NCBI RefSeq assembly: GCF_031880315.1
Contig: NZ_CP134771.1
Coordinates: forward strand, 5,326,001-5,390,000
DNA from: Pseudomonas baltica
GTDB taxonomy: Bacteria; Pseudomonadota; Gammaproteobacteria; Pseudomonadales; Pseudomonadaceae
Direction: 5' to 3'
DNA: 64,000 bases
Position numbers and translations under genes: made by a program. Below, one piece after another: positions 19,590 through 28,249 of this stretch. The notes under the pieces are model-generated. The model saw only the letters and a program-made list of their open reading frames with translations. It was not told where the DNA came from and did not search any database. Position 1 is the first letter of the stretch, and each line of letters begins with the position of its first letter.

Positions 19590-22379
19590 TCACTGGTCAC
19601 TTTGTACATAAAGATTGACGGGGAAATCCTTCAACGCAGTGCTCAACCATATAGCTTCCTGTGGTGTGACTGCGTTCTCGGAAAAAAGTCCCTTCAAATT
19701 AGGCCGGCAAGAGTGGTTAGGCAGCTTGACATGGGTGTCTCCCCATTTTTGGCTATCAATCAACGGGCTGCCGACATCCCCCAGCAGGTCGCTGCACAGG
19801 CGCGGCACGATCACCACCGCCAACTGCGTCGCCGTGGTGCGGGCGAAGGCCAGCACCTTGCTGGCGTGCTCGCCCACCACTTCGAGTGGTTGGTAATCTC
19901 CGTGCAGAAACAACTCGGCATGTGCAACCCTCGTTTGCAAGGTGCGGGCAACCAGTGCCTGCTTGATGCGACCGTCCTGCCAGTGCTCCAACAGCTGTCC
20001 CAGAGCGCTGGCATCGTGCAGCGACCGCTCTCGTGCAGCGTAGTCCACCGGACGCCGGTTGTCCGGGTCGACCAGGCTGAAGTCCCAATACTCTGCGCCC
20101 TGATACAGATCCGGCACGCCGGGTACGGTCATGCGCAGCAAGCTTTGCGCCAAACTGTTAAGCGCGCCGGCCGGTGCGATCTGGCGGACCAGGGAAGCCA
20201 GTGACTGGCGCAACGGCAAGGCGTCTTCGCTGAGCAGCAGCTTCTCCAGAAAGTCTCGGCATTGTTGCTCGTAGGGCTCGTTGGGCGCGCTCCAGCTGCT
20301 CAGCAACTTGGCCTCGCGCAGGGCTTTTTGCTGCCACTGCGCGACGCGCTCGAACAACGCCTGCAAGCCGTCGTGATCGTCGGCTTCAAGGCCCAGTGGC
20401 CAGGCGCCGATCAAGGCTTGATAGAGCATGGCCTCATCGCCGCCAGTGGGCGCCGGGGCGTCGGCAAACTCGCCGCGCCATGGCTGCGCCAGCGCCATCC
20501 AGTGGGTGACATGGGCAGCGTACCAGGCACCGCGTTCACTGAGCACGGCCAGGCGAGTGCGGGTATCTTCGCCGCGCTTGTGGTCGTGGGTGGCGGTGGC
20601 CAGCAGGTTGCTGGGGAAGCGTTCGAGCCGCTGCTGGCAGGCGCGGTGGAAATCTTCCACAGGGGCGCTGAATTCTTCGGGATCGAAGCCTACGTCGTTG
20701 CGCGACAGCAATACCGCGCTGCGATAGAACGCAGTATCTTCGACAGCCTTGGCGGCCGCGGGTGAGGTCAACTGCTGGAAACGCACGTTGGCATGTTTGA
20801 GTGCCTTGCGCGCGCGACCCGGCGGCATGTGCCGCATGGGCTCGCCACCGAACCAGCGCTGCAGGTAGTCGAGCACCGGCCAGTCGCCTTCGTTGAGTTG
20901 GGCGCGGGCCTGCTCCACGGCATGCTGGAAAAACCCTTCGTCTTCGGCGGGGCGTCCGCAGGCACTGATATAGGTGCGGTACACCTGAAAGTGCACGATG
21001 AGTTCCTGCAGCGCTCGACGGATCGCACCAAGGGTCAGGTCGCGGCTCATCACGTCGTTGCGCGCGACCTTCAGCAGCGCCTGGGACACGGCCTCGAAGT
21101 CACCGGCCAGGGTGCCGTTGAGCACCAGATGACGACCGGCGCGCGCCTCTTCGGCGAAATCACCGGTGCGCCCGCTGACCTTTTCCCAGACCTCGACCAG
21201 CGCATCCTTGCCGCGCGGATCATGCTGCAGAAGCGACACCTGGTTCATGAATTCGTAGCCAGTGGTGCCGTCGACCGTCCAGTCGCTGTGCAGTTGCTCG
21301 CCTGCGCCGAGGATCTTCTCGACGTAGATCGGGAAGTGTTCGACGGCGGCCTCTGCGGGGCGCTGTGACAGCAAGCCGGCAACCCGACGGCGCAGCTTGC
21401 GACTATAGCCGCGCGGGTCGGCCAGGCCGTCGATATGGTCGATGCGCAGGCCGTCCACCAGGCCCTGCGCAACCAGTTCGAAAATCTTGCTGTGGGTGGC
21501 TTCGAACACTGCCGCGCGCTCGACCCGCAAGCCGCCCAGTTCGTTGATGTCGAAGAACCGCCGCCAGTTGATATCGTCGGCCGCGGTGCGCCAGCTGGCC
21601 AGGCGATAGTGCTGTTTTTCGAGCAGCCGATGCAGGCGCTGGAAGCCTTCTTCGGTAGTCGAGTCGTACTGCTTCAAGGTGCTGGCAATGCTTTCGCCAA
21701 CCTCGGCAGCGGCGGCTTGGCGCGCCAGTTCCTGACGCAGCACCTTGGCCTGGGCGTAGCCTTGGGGATGTTGCGCCAACGCGGCGAAGCGTGCGCCGAG
21801 CTCCGCCAGCTCGCTGTTGCCGGTGGCGATCAACAGCCCGGCGTAATCCGGCGGGCAGATAGGGAAGATGTGCTCGTAATGCTCGACGAAAAAGCTGCCG
21901 TGCTCGGCGTCGAAGTGCAACGCCAGAGTGCCGTCGCGCAGCGCCACGCCGTAGTCGCTGCCCAAAAACGGCAGCAGCAGCTGGCCGTCCAGCAGCGGGT
22001 CGGGGGAGTGCCACTGGATATCGAAAAACTCCGCGTAAGGGCTGCGTCGGCCCCACTCCAGCAGGTCGAGCCACCACGGATTGTGCGGGCCGCCGACGGC
22101 CATATGGTTGGAGACGATATCGAGGATCAACCCCATGTTCTTTTCGCGCAGGGCCGCGACCAGGCGGCGCAGCGCGGCTTCGCCGCCGAGTTCAGGGTTG
22201 ACCGTGGTGGGGTCGACCACATCGTAACCGTGCATCGAACCAGGGCGGGCCTTGAGCAGGGGCGAAGCATAGACGTGGGTAATGCCCAGCTCGGCGAAGT
22301 AGGGCACCAGGGGGACCGCGTCGTCGAGGGTGAAGTCCTTGTGAAACTGTAAACGCAGGCTGCCAGTCAGGGGAGTCAT
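19590..22379 (-). CDS. treY: Malto-oligosyltrehalose synthase
   Basis: A 929-residue GH13_26 enzyme that isomerises the reducing-end linkage of maltodextrins to an alpha,alpha-1,1 bond, forming maltooligosyltrehalose. 'TGSLRLQFHKDFTLDDA' and 'ITHVYASPLLKARPGSMHGY' are diagnostic N-terminal motifs. 'LDIVSNHMAVGG', the nucleophile region 'GLRIDHIDGLADPRGY' and 'IYVEKILGAGEQL' with the catalytic Glu follow. 'TATHDHKRGEDTRTRLAV' and 'PDLYQGAEYWDFSLVDPDN' are in the C-terminal half. The length is normal. Its start overlaps the malQ stop by four bases (ATGA). TreZ, encoded two genes upstream, completes trehalose release. Confidence 0.96.
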   Translation of the reverse strand: MTPLTGSLRLQFHKDFTLDDAVPLVPYFAELGITHVYASPLLKARPGSMHGYDVVDPTTVNPELGGEAALRRLVAALREKNMGLILDIVSNHMAVGGPHNPWWLDLLEWGRRSPYAEFFDIQWHSPDPLLDGQLLLPFLGSDYGVALRDGTLALHFDAEHGSFFVEHYEHIFPICPPDYAGLLIATGNSELAELGARFAALAQHPQGYAQAKVLRQELARQAAAAEVGESIASTLKQYDSTTEEGFQRLHRLLEKQHYRLASWRTAADDINWRRFFDINELGGLRVERAAVFEATHSKIFELVAQGLVDGLRIDHIDGLADPRGYSRKLRRRVAGLLSQRPAEAAVEHFPIYVEKILGAGEQLHSDWTVDGTTGYEFMNQVSLLQHDPRGKDALVEVWEKVSGRTGDFAEEARAGRHLVLNGTLAGDFEAVSQALLKVARNDVMSRDLTLGAIRRALQELIVHFQVYRTYISACGRPAEDEGFFQHAVEQARAQLNEGDWPVLDYLQRWFGGEPMRHMPPGRARKALKHANVRFQQLTSPAAAKAVEDTAFYRSAVLLSRNDVGFDPEEFSAPVEDFHRACQQRLERFPSNLLATATHDHKRGEDTRTRLAVLSERGAWYAAHVTHWMALAQPWRGEFADAPAPTGGDEAMLYQALIGAWPLGLEADDHDGLQALFERVAQWQQKALREAKLLSSWSAPNEPYEQQCRDFLEKLLLSEDALPLRQSLASLVRQIAPAGALNSLAQSLLRMTVPGVPDLYQGAEYWDFSLVDPDNRRPVDYAARERSLHDASALGQLLEHWQDGRIKQALVARTLQTRVAHAELFLHGDYQPLEVVGEHASKVLAFARTTATQLAVVIVPRLCSDLLGDVGSPLIDSQKWGDTHVKLPNHSCRPNLKGLFSENAVTPQEAIWLSTALKDFPVNLYVQSDQ

Positions 22380-24454
22380 CGGTCACGCTCATTGGATTGT
22401 TGTCGGGCAGTGGCTAACAGTTCGAGGCGCCGAGCGGCGTCGGTATCGTCCAGCAGCGCCTGCGCAGGGGCACTGAAGCGCCGCCGCCAGTTGGGATGGC
22501 TGTCGGTGGTGCCGGGCAGGTTAGGGGCCTCAAGGGTACCCAGGGCATCTTCCAACGGCAGCAGCACCAACGGCGCTCGGGTATGGGCGATAAAACGAAC
22601 ACTGGCGTCGATCAGTTGATCGGATTCTTCACCTTCGCCCTGGAAGTTGACCGGGTCCTGCTCCAGCAGGTGACGCAAGCCGCGACGCTCGTGCTCGCGC
22701 GACTCACGCCATTGCTGTTCGGCCGCGGCGTCGATCAGATTCAGGCGGTGGTTCCAGTCGATATCATTGGCTCGCCACCAGCCGTTGAGGGGCGAGAGGT
22801 CGTGGGTGCTGGTGGTGGCCAGGGCGTTGTCGGGCCATTCCATCAAGGATTTGAAGTGGCCGGTGTGGTGCTGTTCGAACAACAGCACGCGCATGCCGAG
22901 GATCTGCCGCGCCGCGAGTTTTTCCCGCAGCCCGTCAGGCACGGTGCCCAGGTCCTCACCGAGGACGATGGCCTGGTGGCGGTGCGATTCCAGCGACAGC
23001 AGACGCAGCATGTCGTCGAGCGGGTAGTGCAGGTAGGCGCCATTGGGTGGCGACTCGCCCTGAGGAATCACCCACAGCCGTTGCAGGCCGAGGATATGGT
23101 CGATGCGCAGGCCACCGGCATGGGCGAAATTGGCCCGCAGCATTTCGATAAAGGCGCGAAAGCCGCTGCGTTGCAGCCCTTCGGGGGAGAACGCGGAGAT
23201 GCCCCAGCCTTGCCCGGCCCGGTTGAGGATATCGGGCGGCGCGCCCACGGTCAGCGACGAAAGCAATTCGTCCTGGCGGCTCCAGGCCTGGCTGCCGGCA
23301 CCGTCGGCGCCGACGGCAAGGTCGGCGACCAGGCCGATGCGCATGCCGCTGCTGCGGGCGGCGGTTTGGGCGCGTTCCAGGCTGCGAGCGATCAGCCACT
23401 GGCAGAAGGCGTAGTAGCCGACCTCTTCTTTATGTTCCTTGGCGAATTCGGCGATCGACGGGCTGCGGGGGTCTTGCCATTGCTCCGGCCACTGGCGCCA
23501 GTCCTGGGGTTCGCCCTGGCGCGCGCATTCAGCCTGCAAGGCCTCGAAGCGGCAGTGATTTTCGAGCGCTTCACCGCCAGCGTGGCGGAAGCTGCTCAGG
23601 TCAGCCTGCAGCGGGTGATCGCCCGCGCTGAAACCCTTGTACAGCTCTCGCAGCAAGGTTTGCTTGGCGTCGGCGGCGCTGGGCCAATCGATCAGGGCCA
23701 GGGACTCGAGCTCGTCGAGGGTCTTGCCCAGCCCCGTCGCTTCGATGGCGCTGCGCACCGCGCGCTCGCCCAGAATGGTCCCAGGGGCGGCATACAGGCT
23801 GTTGAGGAACAGGCGGCTCGACGGCGAATAGGGACTGTAGCGATGGTTGTCGCTGCTGAACATGGCGTGCATGGGGCTGATCGCCAGGGCATCGGCGCCG
23901 CGTTCGCCGGCACTGCGCGCCAGCTGCTCGAGCGCCTGGGTATCGCCGAAACCACCGTCACCGGCGCGGCGCAGGGAGTACAGCTGCACCCCCAGGCCCC
24001 AGGCCCGCGGGGTTTCGCTGCCCAAGGCATCACCAACGCTGTAGCAGCGGCTGGGGGCCACGGCCAGGGTGAACTGGCGGCCGTCGATGGTCACCAGCTG
24101 ATAGCCGACCGGGACCATGCCGGGCAGGGCGCCGTGCTCGTCCAGGCGAATGTCCAGCGTGGCGCCGTCCTCGAGTTCGATCCGGCACTGGCTGTGCGGC
24201 GCGAAGTATTTTTGCAAGTCCAGGGCGCTGCCTTGGTCCACCGTCAGCAATGGCGGCAGGTGTTGGGCATCGTGGGCCTTTTCCAGCGCGGCCAGGCTGC
24301 GGCGGATGTCGTCTTCGCTATCGGCGGCATGCCCCAGGCCGGCGAGGACCTTGCGCAAGGCCTCGGGGGCCACGGTTTGGTGATTGCCGTTGGCATCGAC
24401 CCAATGCACGGCAAGGCCGGCGTTGGCGGCCAAGGTGTGGAGTGACTCGCTCAT
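22376..24454 (-). CDS. malQ: 4-alpha-glucanotransferase (amylomaltase)
   Basis: A 692-residue GH77 enzyme that disproportionates maltodextrins, remaking chains long enough for TreY. Recognisable motifs are 'RAWGLGVQLYSLR', 'ISPMHAMFSSDNHRYSPYSP', 'GLRIDHILGLQRLWVIP' with the nucleophile Asp, 'VLGEDLGTVPDGLREKL' with the acid Glu, and 'STHDLSPLNGWW'. The N-terminal ~150 residues form the extra domain usual in proteobacterial MalQ. Both ends overlap neighbours by four bases, treZ upstream and treY downstream, so translation is coupled. Confidence 0.95.
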   Translation of the reverse strand: MSESLHTLAANAGLAVHWVDANGNHQTVAPEALRKVLAGLGHAADSEDDIRRSLAALEKAHDAQHLPPLLTVDQGSALDLQKYFAPHSQCRIELEDGATLDIRLDEHGALPGMVPVGYQLVTIDGRQFTLAVAPSRCYSVGDALGSETPRAWGLGVQLYSLRRAGDGGFGDTQALEQLARSAGERGADALAISPMHAMFSSDNHRYSPYSPSSRLFLNSLYAAPGTILGERAVRSAIEATGLGKTLDELESLALIDWPSAADAKQTLLRELYKGFSAGDHPLQADLSSFRHAGGEALENHCRFEALQAECARQGEPQDWRQWPEQWQDPRSPSIAEFAKEHKEEVGYYAFCQWLIARSLERAQTAARSSGMRIGLVADLAVGADGAGSQAWSRQDELLSSLTVGAPPDILNRAGQGWGISAFSPEGLQRSGFRAFIEMLRANFAHAGGLRIDHILGLQRLWVIPQGESPPNGAYLHYPLDDMLRLLSLESHRHQAIVLGEDLGTVPDGLREKLAARQILGMRVLLFEQHHTGHFKSLMEWPDNALATTSTHDLSPLNGWWRANDIDWNHRLNLIDAAAEQQWRESREHERRGLRHLLEQDPVNFQGEGEESDQLIDASVRFIAHTRAPLVLLPLEDALGTLEAPNLPGTTDSHPNWRRRFSAPAQALLDDTDAARRLELLATARQQSNERDR

Positions 24455-26265
24455 GGTTTGCCTCCTGCTCCTTGCACTACAGCGTCTAAAGGGGGGATGA
24501 GGCTGACCACGGTGGTGTAGGGGGTGAGCTTGCGGTTGTTGTCGGGCTGCAGGCGGCTGTCGAACAGGCGCAGGCTGGCATCCGGCAGTTCTACCTCGAG
24601 GGTTTGATCACCGAGGTTGAGGTCGATGCGCAGCTCTGCGCCATCGCCCATTTTCCAACGCGCGGTGATGGCCTTGTCAGCCAGCACCTCGGCACCCAGC
24701 GAGCGAGCGCCGGGTAGCCGCGGGAAGATCTCGCGACGTCGCCAGGTCAGCAGTTCGCGGTACAGCTCGACCCAGTGGCCGTGCTGATGAGCGGGGAAAC
24801 TGGCGAAATCGGGGCGCGAGTCTTCGAAGGTCTTGGGCGCATTGGGATCGGGGATGGTTTCGCGCTTGTGCGGGTCGGCAAACACGCTGAACGCTTTGAA
24901 TTCGCTTCGGCGGCCCTCGCGCACGGCATCGGCCAGCTCGCCGTGGTGGCTGGTAAAGAACAGGAACGGCTCCTTGGCCGCCCACTCATCGCCCATGAAC
25001 ATCAGCGGAATCATCGGTGACAGCAGCAGCAAGGTGGTCGCCGCGCGCAGCGCCGGCTCGCTGCACAGCTGATTCAGGCGCTCGCCGAAGGCGCGGTTGC
25101 CGATCTGGTCGTGGTTCTGCAGGAACAGCACGAAGGAGCCGGGCCACAGATGCCCGCTGGCCTCGCCGCGGGCTTCGCCATGACGGTTGACGTGGCCCTG
25201 ATAGACGAAGCCCTCGCCCAGGCAACGCGCCAGTTTCTCGGTGGTGTGGTCTTTATAGTCTTCGTAGTAGGCTTCGGTCTCGCCGGTCAGCAGCACGTGC
25301 AGGGCGTTATGGCCGTCATCGTTCCACTGAGCGTCGTAGCCCTGTTTGAGCAAGTGCGCCTGGTTGTGCTCGTTTTCCAGATTCAGATAGACGTGGCGGC
25401 GCGGCTCCAGCGACTGGCGAATGCGCTTGGCCATGACCTGCAGGAAATCCGGGCTTTCGATGGCATGGACGGCGTCGAAGCGCAGGCCGTCGAAGCGGTA
25501 TTCGTGAAGCCACATCAACGCGTTGTCGATGAAGTAGTCACGTACAGCCTGCTGGCTGAAGTCGATGGCCGCACCCCAGGGAGTGTGTTTGTCTTCATTG
25601 AAGAAGCGCTTGGCGTAGGCGTGCAGATAATTGCCGTCGGGGCCGAAGTGGTTGTAGACCACGTCGAGAATCACCATCAGGCCATGGCTGTGTGCCGTAT
25701 CGATCAAGTGCTTGAGCTGCGCTGGCGTCCCGTAGGAGGATTGCGGGGCGTAGGGCAGCACACCGTCGTAGCCCCAGTTGCGGTCGCCGGGGAATTGGGC
25801 GATGGGCATCAATTCGATCGCGGTGATCCCCAGCGCGGCAAGGCGCGCCAGGTGCGTTTCGACACCGGCGAAGCCGCCCATGGCGCCTACGTGCAACTCG
25901 TAGATGACCGCTTCGTGCCAAGGCCGGCCGTGCCAGCCTGTCTGCTGCCAGGGATAGTGGTCATCCACCACCAGGCTCGGCGAGTGGACATCGCTTTGCT
26001 GGGCGCGGGAGGCGGGATCCGGCACCTGCAGGTGGCCGTCGATCTCGTAGCGGTAAGCGGTGCCTGCGGGGCAGGCCAACTGGTGTTGATACCAGCCCTC
26101 ATCATCGGCGGTCATGGCCAGGGGCGCCTGGCCTTCGATCAGCAGGCTGACCGACTGTGCATCCGGGGCCCACAGCGCAAAGCGCGTAAGCCCCGATTTC
26201 AACATTACCGCCCCGTGGGACATCTCTCTTTCAACAGACCAGGTTTCAGTTTCCCGTGACGGCAT
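24451..26265 (-). CDS. treZ: Malto-oligosyltrehalose trehalohydrolase
   Basis: A 604-residue GH13_10 enzyme that cleaves trehalose from maltooligosyltrehalose. The N-terminal CBM48-like domain ('TRFALWAPDAQSVSLLIEG') leads into the barrel with 'YELHVGAMGGFAGVETHL', 'GYDGVLPYAPQSSYGTP', 'LDVVYNHFGPDGNYLHAYA', nucleophile Asp264 in 'GLRFDAVHAI', probable acid Glu297 in 'LNLENEHNQ', and 'LFLQNHDQIGNRAFGERL'. AGAGG lies 8 bases before the ATG. An alternative start at 'MSHGAVMLKSG' is possible. It is second in the operon after glgA. Confidence 0.96.
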   Translation of the reverse strand: MPSRETETWSVEREMSHGAVMLKSGLTRFALWAPDAQSVSLLIEGQAPLAMTADDEGWYQHQLACPAGTAYRYEIDGHLQVPDPASRAQQSDVHSPSLVVDDHYPWQQTGWHGRPWHEAVIYELHVGAMGGFAGVETHLARLAALGITAIELMPIAQFPGDRNWGYDGVLPYAPQSSYGTPAQLKHLIDTAHSHGLMVILDVVYNHFGPDGNYLHAYAKRFFNEDKHTPWGAAIDFSQQAVRDYFIDNALMWLHEYRFDGLRFDAVHAIESPDFLQVMAKRIRQSLEPRRHVYLNLENEHNQAHLLKQGYDAQWNDDGHNALHVLLTGETEAYYEDYKDHTTEKLARCLGEGFVYQGHVNRHGEARGEASGHLWPGSFVLFLQNHDQIGNRAFGERLNQLCSEPALRAATTLLLLSPMIPLMFMGDEWAAKEPFLFFTSHHGELADAVREGRRSEFKAFSVFADPHKRETIPDPNAPKTFEDSRPDFASFPAHQHGHWVELYRELLTWRRREIFPRLPGARSLGAEVLADKAITARWKMGDGAELRIDLNLGDQTLEVELPDASLRLFDSRLQPDNNRKLTPYTTVVSLIPPLDAVVQGAGGKP

Positions 26266-26283
26266 CGATGAAACCTCTTGAAC

Positions 26284-27852
26284 TTAGGATTTTGCCGATT
26301 TGCCTTTGGCTTGATCGACCATTTTTTCGTAGAGCTTGGCGTAGGGTTCGACAGCCTGCGACCAGTTGAAGGGTTGGGTCATGGCGCGGCAGCGCATGGC
26401 GTTGAGCAGCTCCGGTTTGCCGAACACGTAGAAGGCGCGAGTCAAGGCTTCACGGTAGCTCTCGGCGGTGGGCTCTTCGAACAGAAAGCCGGTCATGCCA
26501 TCTTCGATGGTGTCGGCCAGGCCGCCGGTTTTGCGCGCCACCGGCAACGAGCCGAAGCGTTGTGCGTACATCTGGCTCAGGCCGCAAGGCTCGTAGCGCG
26601 AAGGCATCAACAGAAAGTCACTGCCCGCGAACATGCGCCGGGCATCGGTTTCATTGAAGCCGATGCGTGCCGACACCTGGCCAGGAAAGCGCAAGGCCAG
26701 CTCGCGCATCGCTTGTTCGCCTTCAGGCTCGCCACGGCCGATGATCGCGATCTGGCCGCCGTTCTCGACGATGAATTGCGCCACCGCCTCGGTAAGGTCC
26801 AGGCCTTTCTGGAACACCAGGCGCGAAACCACCGCGAACAGCGGGCCCTCGCTAGGCTCCAGGCCGAACAGTTCGCGCACGTGGTCGGCGTTGACACCCT
26901 TGCCATCCCAGTCGTTGAGGCCGAACGGGCAGACCAGATGCGGATCGGTGGCCGATTCCCAGCTTTCATCGATACCGTTAGGGATGCCGCTGAGCAGCCC
27001 CTGTTGCGCCTTGTAGCTGAGAAACCCGTCGAGCCCGCAGCCGAATTCAGGGGTGGTGATTTCTTCGGCGTAGGTGGCGCTCACCGTGGTGATGTGGCTG
27101 GAATAGGACATCCCGGCCTTGAGAAACGACAGCTTGCCGTAAAACTCCATGCCTTCCTGTTGCAGCGCGTGCTCGGGGATGCCGAGTTCCGGGCAGCAGG
27201 CCAGGCTCACCACGCCTTGATAGGCGAGGTTGTGAATGGTGAACAGGGTCGGCACGTTCAGCCCGCGCCAGTGCATATAGGCTGGGGCCAGGCCGGCCGG
27301 CCAGTCGTGGGCGTGAACCATGTCCGGGCGCCAATGCACCATGCCCTGGCCTGCAGCGATGTCGGCGGCAGCCAGGCCCAGGCGGGCGAAGCGAATATGG
27401 TTGTCAGGCCAGTCACGGCCATTGTTGGCGCCATAAGGCGTGCCTTCACGGGCATACAGCTCGGGGCACAACAGTACATAGATCACCAGACCGTCCGGCA
27501 TGTCCATGCGGCCGACCTTGCAGGGTGGCAGCGCGGCGTGGCCGCCCATCTCACCGACCACATGAATCGGGTGACCGCTGTTAAGCACTTGCGGGTAGCC
27601 CGGAATCAGCACCCGCACATCGTGCAGGGGGCTCATGGCGCGAGGGAGCGCGGCAGAGACATCGCCCAGGCCCCCGGTTTTGACGAGGTCGGCAATTTCA
27701 GAGGTGACGAAGAGGATTTTCTTGCGATTAGGATTTGGCGTCGAATCAGCTTGCAGCACTTTGCCGGTCGAAGCGATAGCAGGCAAGGAAGGAACCTCGC
27801 TGACCTGCTGATTGAAGCGTTCCCCATGGGTTTCGACGGCGGCATTGATCAT
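26284..27852 (-). CDS. glgA: Glycogen synthase (GT5)
   Basis: A 522-residue GT-B glucosyltransferase that elongates alpha-1,4-glucan from an NDP-glucose donor. The donor-binding 'KTGGLGDV' motif is at about residue 58, after an unusual ~40-residue N-terminal extension. 'VHAHDWPAGLAPAYMHW', 'FTIHNLAYQGV' and the C-terminal 'SRYEPCGLSQMYAQRFG' with the catalytic Glu are all present. GGGAGAGGG precedes the ATG. No glgC lies in the window, so the donor supply must come from elsewhere. This is the first gene of the minus-strand trehalose operon. Confidence 0.95.
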   Translation of the reverse strand: MINAAVETHGERFNQQVSEVPSLPAIASTGKVLQADSTPNPNRKKILFVTSEIADLVKTGGLGDVSAALPRAMSPLHDVRVLIPGYPQVLNSGHPIHVVGEMGGHAALPPCKVGRMDMPDGLVIYVLLCPELYAREGTPYGANNGRDWPDNHIRFARLGLAAADIAAGQGMVHWRPDMVHAHDWPAGLAPAYMHWRGLNVPTLFTIHNLAYQGVVSLACCPELGIPEHALQQEGMEFYGKLSFLKAGMSYSSHITTVSATYAEEITTPEFGCGLDGFLSYKAQQGLLSGIPNGIDESWESATDPHLVCPFGLNDWDGKGVNADHVRELFGLEPSEGPLFAVVSRLVFQKGLDLTEAVAQFIVENGGQIAIIGRGEPEGEQAMRELALRFPGQVSARIGFNETDARRMFAGSDFLLMPSRYEPCGLSQMYAQRFGSLPVARKTGGLADTIEDGMTGFLFEEPTAESYREALTRAFYVFGKPELLNAMRCRAMTQPFNWSQAVEPYAKLYEKMVDQAKGKSAKS

Positions 27853-28249
27853 TGTGAACCCTCTCCCGAGTGTTGATTACATCTGCCAGATACTTATTTT
27901 GTTCAGCCCCAGTCAGCCGCGCGAGCGCTACGCAGGCCCGACGATGAATTGTCGGTCGCAATTTCAGAGAGGGGTGGGCAGGTCGTGCTTTCAACGAGTC
28001 GATAACTACGGCCTACCTAATAGCTGACCGGTGGGCGTTTCAGAAGTTTCGACTTTTTTACGGTGAAGTTTCCGAACGGCTTACAGGTTGACTTGAGTGT
28101 AGAAGATATCTGCAGAATCGGGAGGGCAGCCGACTGACGGGCGTAAGTCATCGCGATGCGGGGTGGTAGCCAGGTACCGACTGGTGGGTAGAACGATGGT
28201 TTGAGATGGCGGCCCCGGCAATGTCGCCGGGAGTCACCTCGGAGCTCCC
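27853..28249. other. Divergent promoter region of glgA operon and the giant DUF6543-like gene
   Basis: About 400 bases without a supported gene. It must carry the promoters of both the glgA operon (minus) and the 1543-codon gene (plus). Two direct copies of GAAGTTTC sit at 28043-28050 and 28065-28072, 22 bases apart (about two helical turns), and could be a binding site. No clear sigma-70 hexamers were recognised. Confidence 0.45.

Noticed and set aside
22496..24445. 649-codon plus-strand frame opposite malQ
   Set aside because: Antisense shadow within a tightly overlapped operon.
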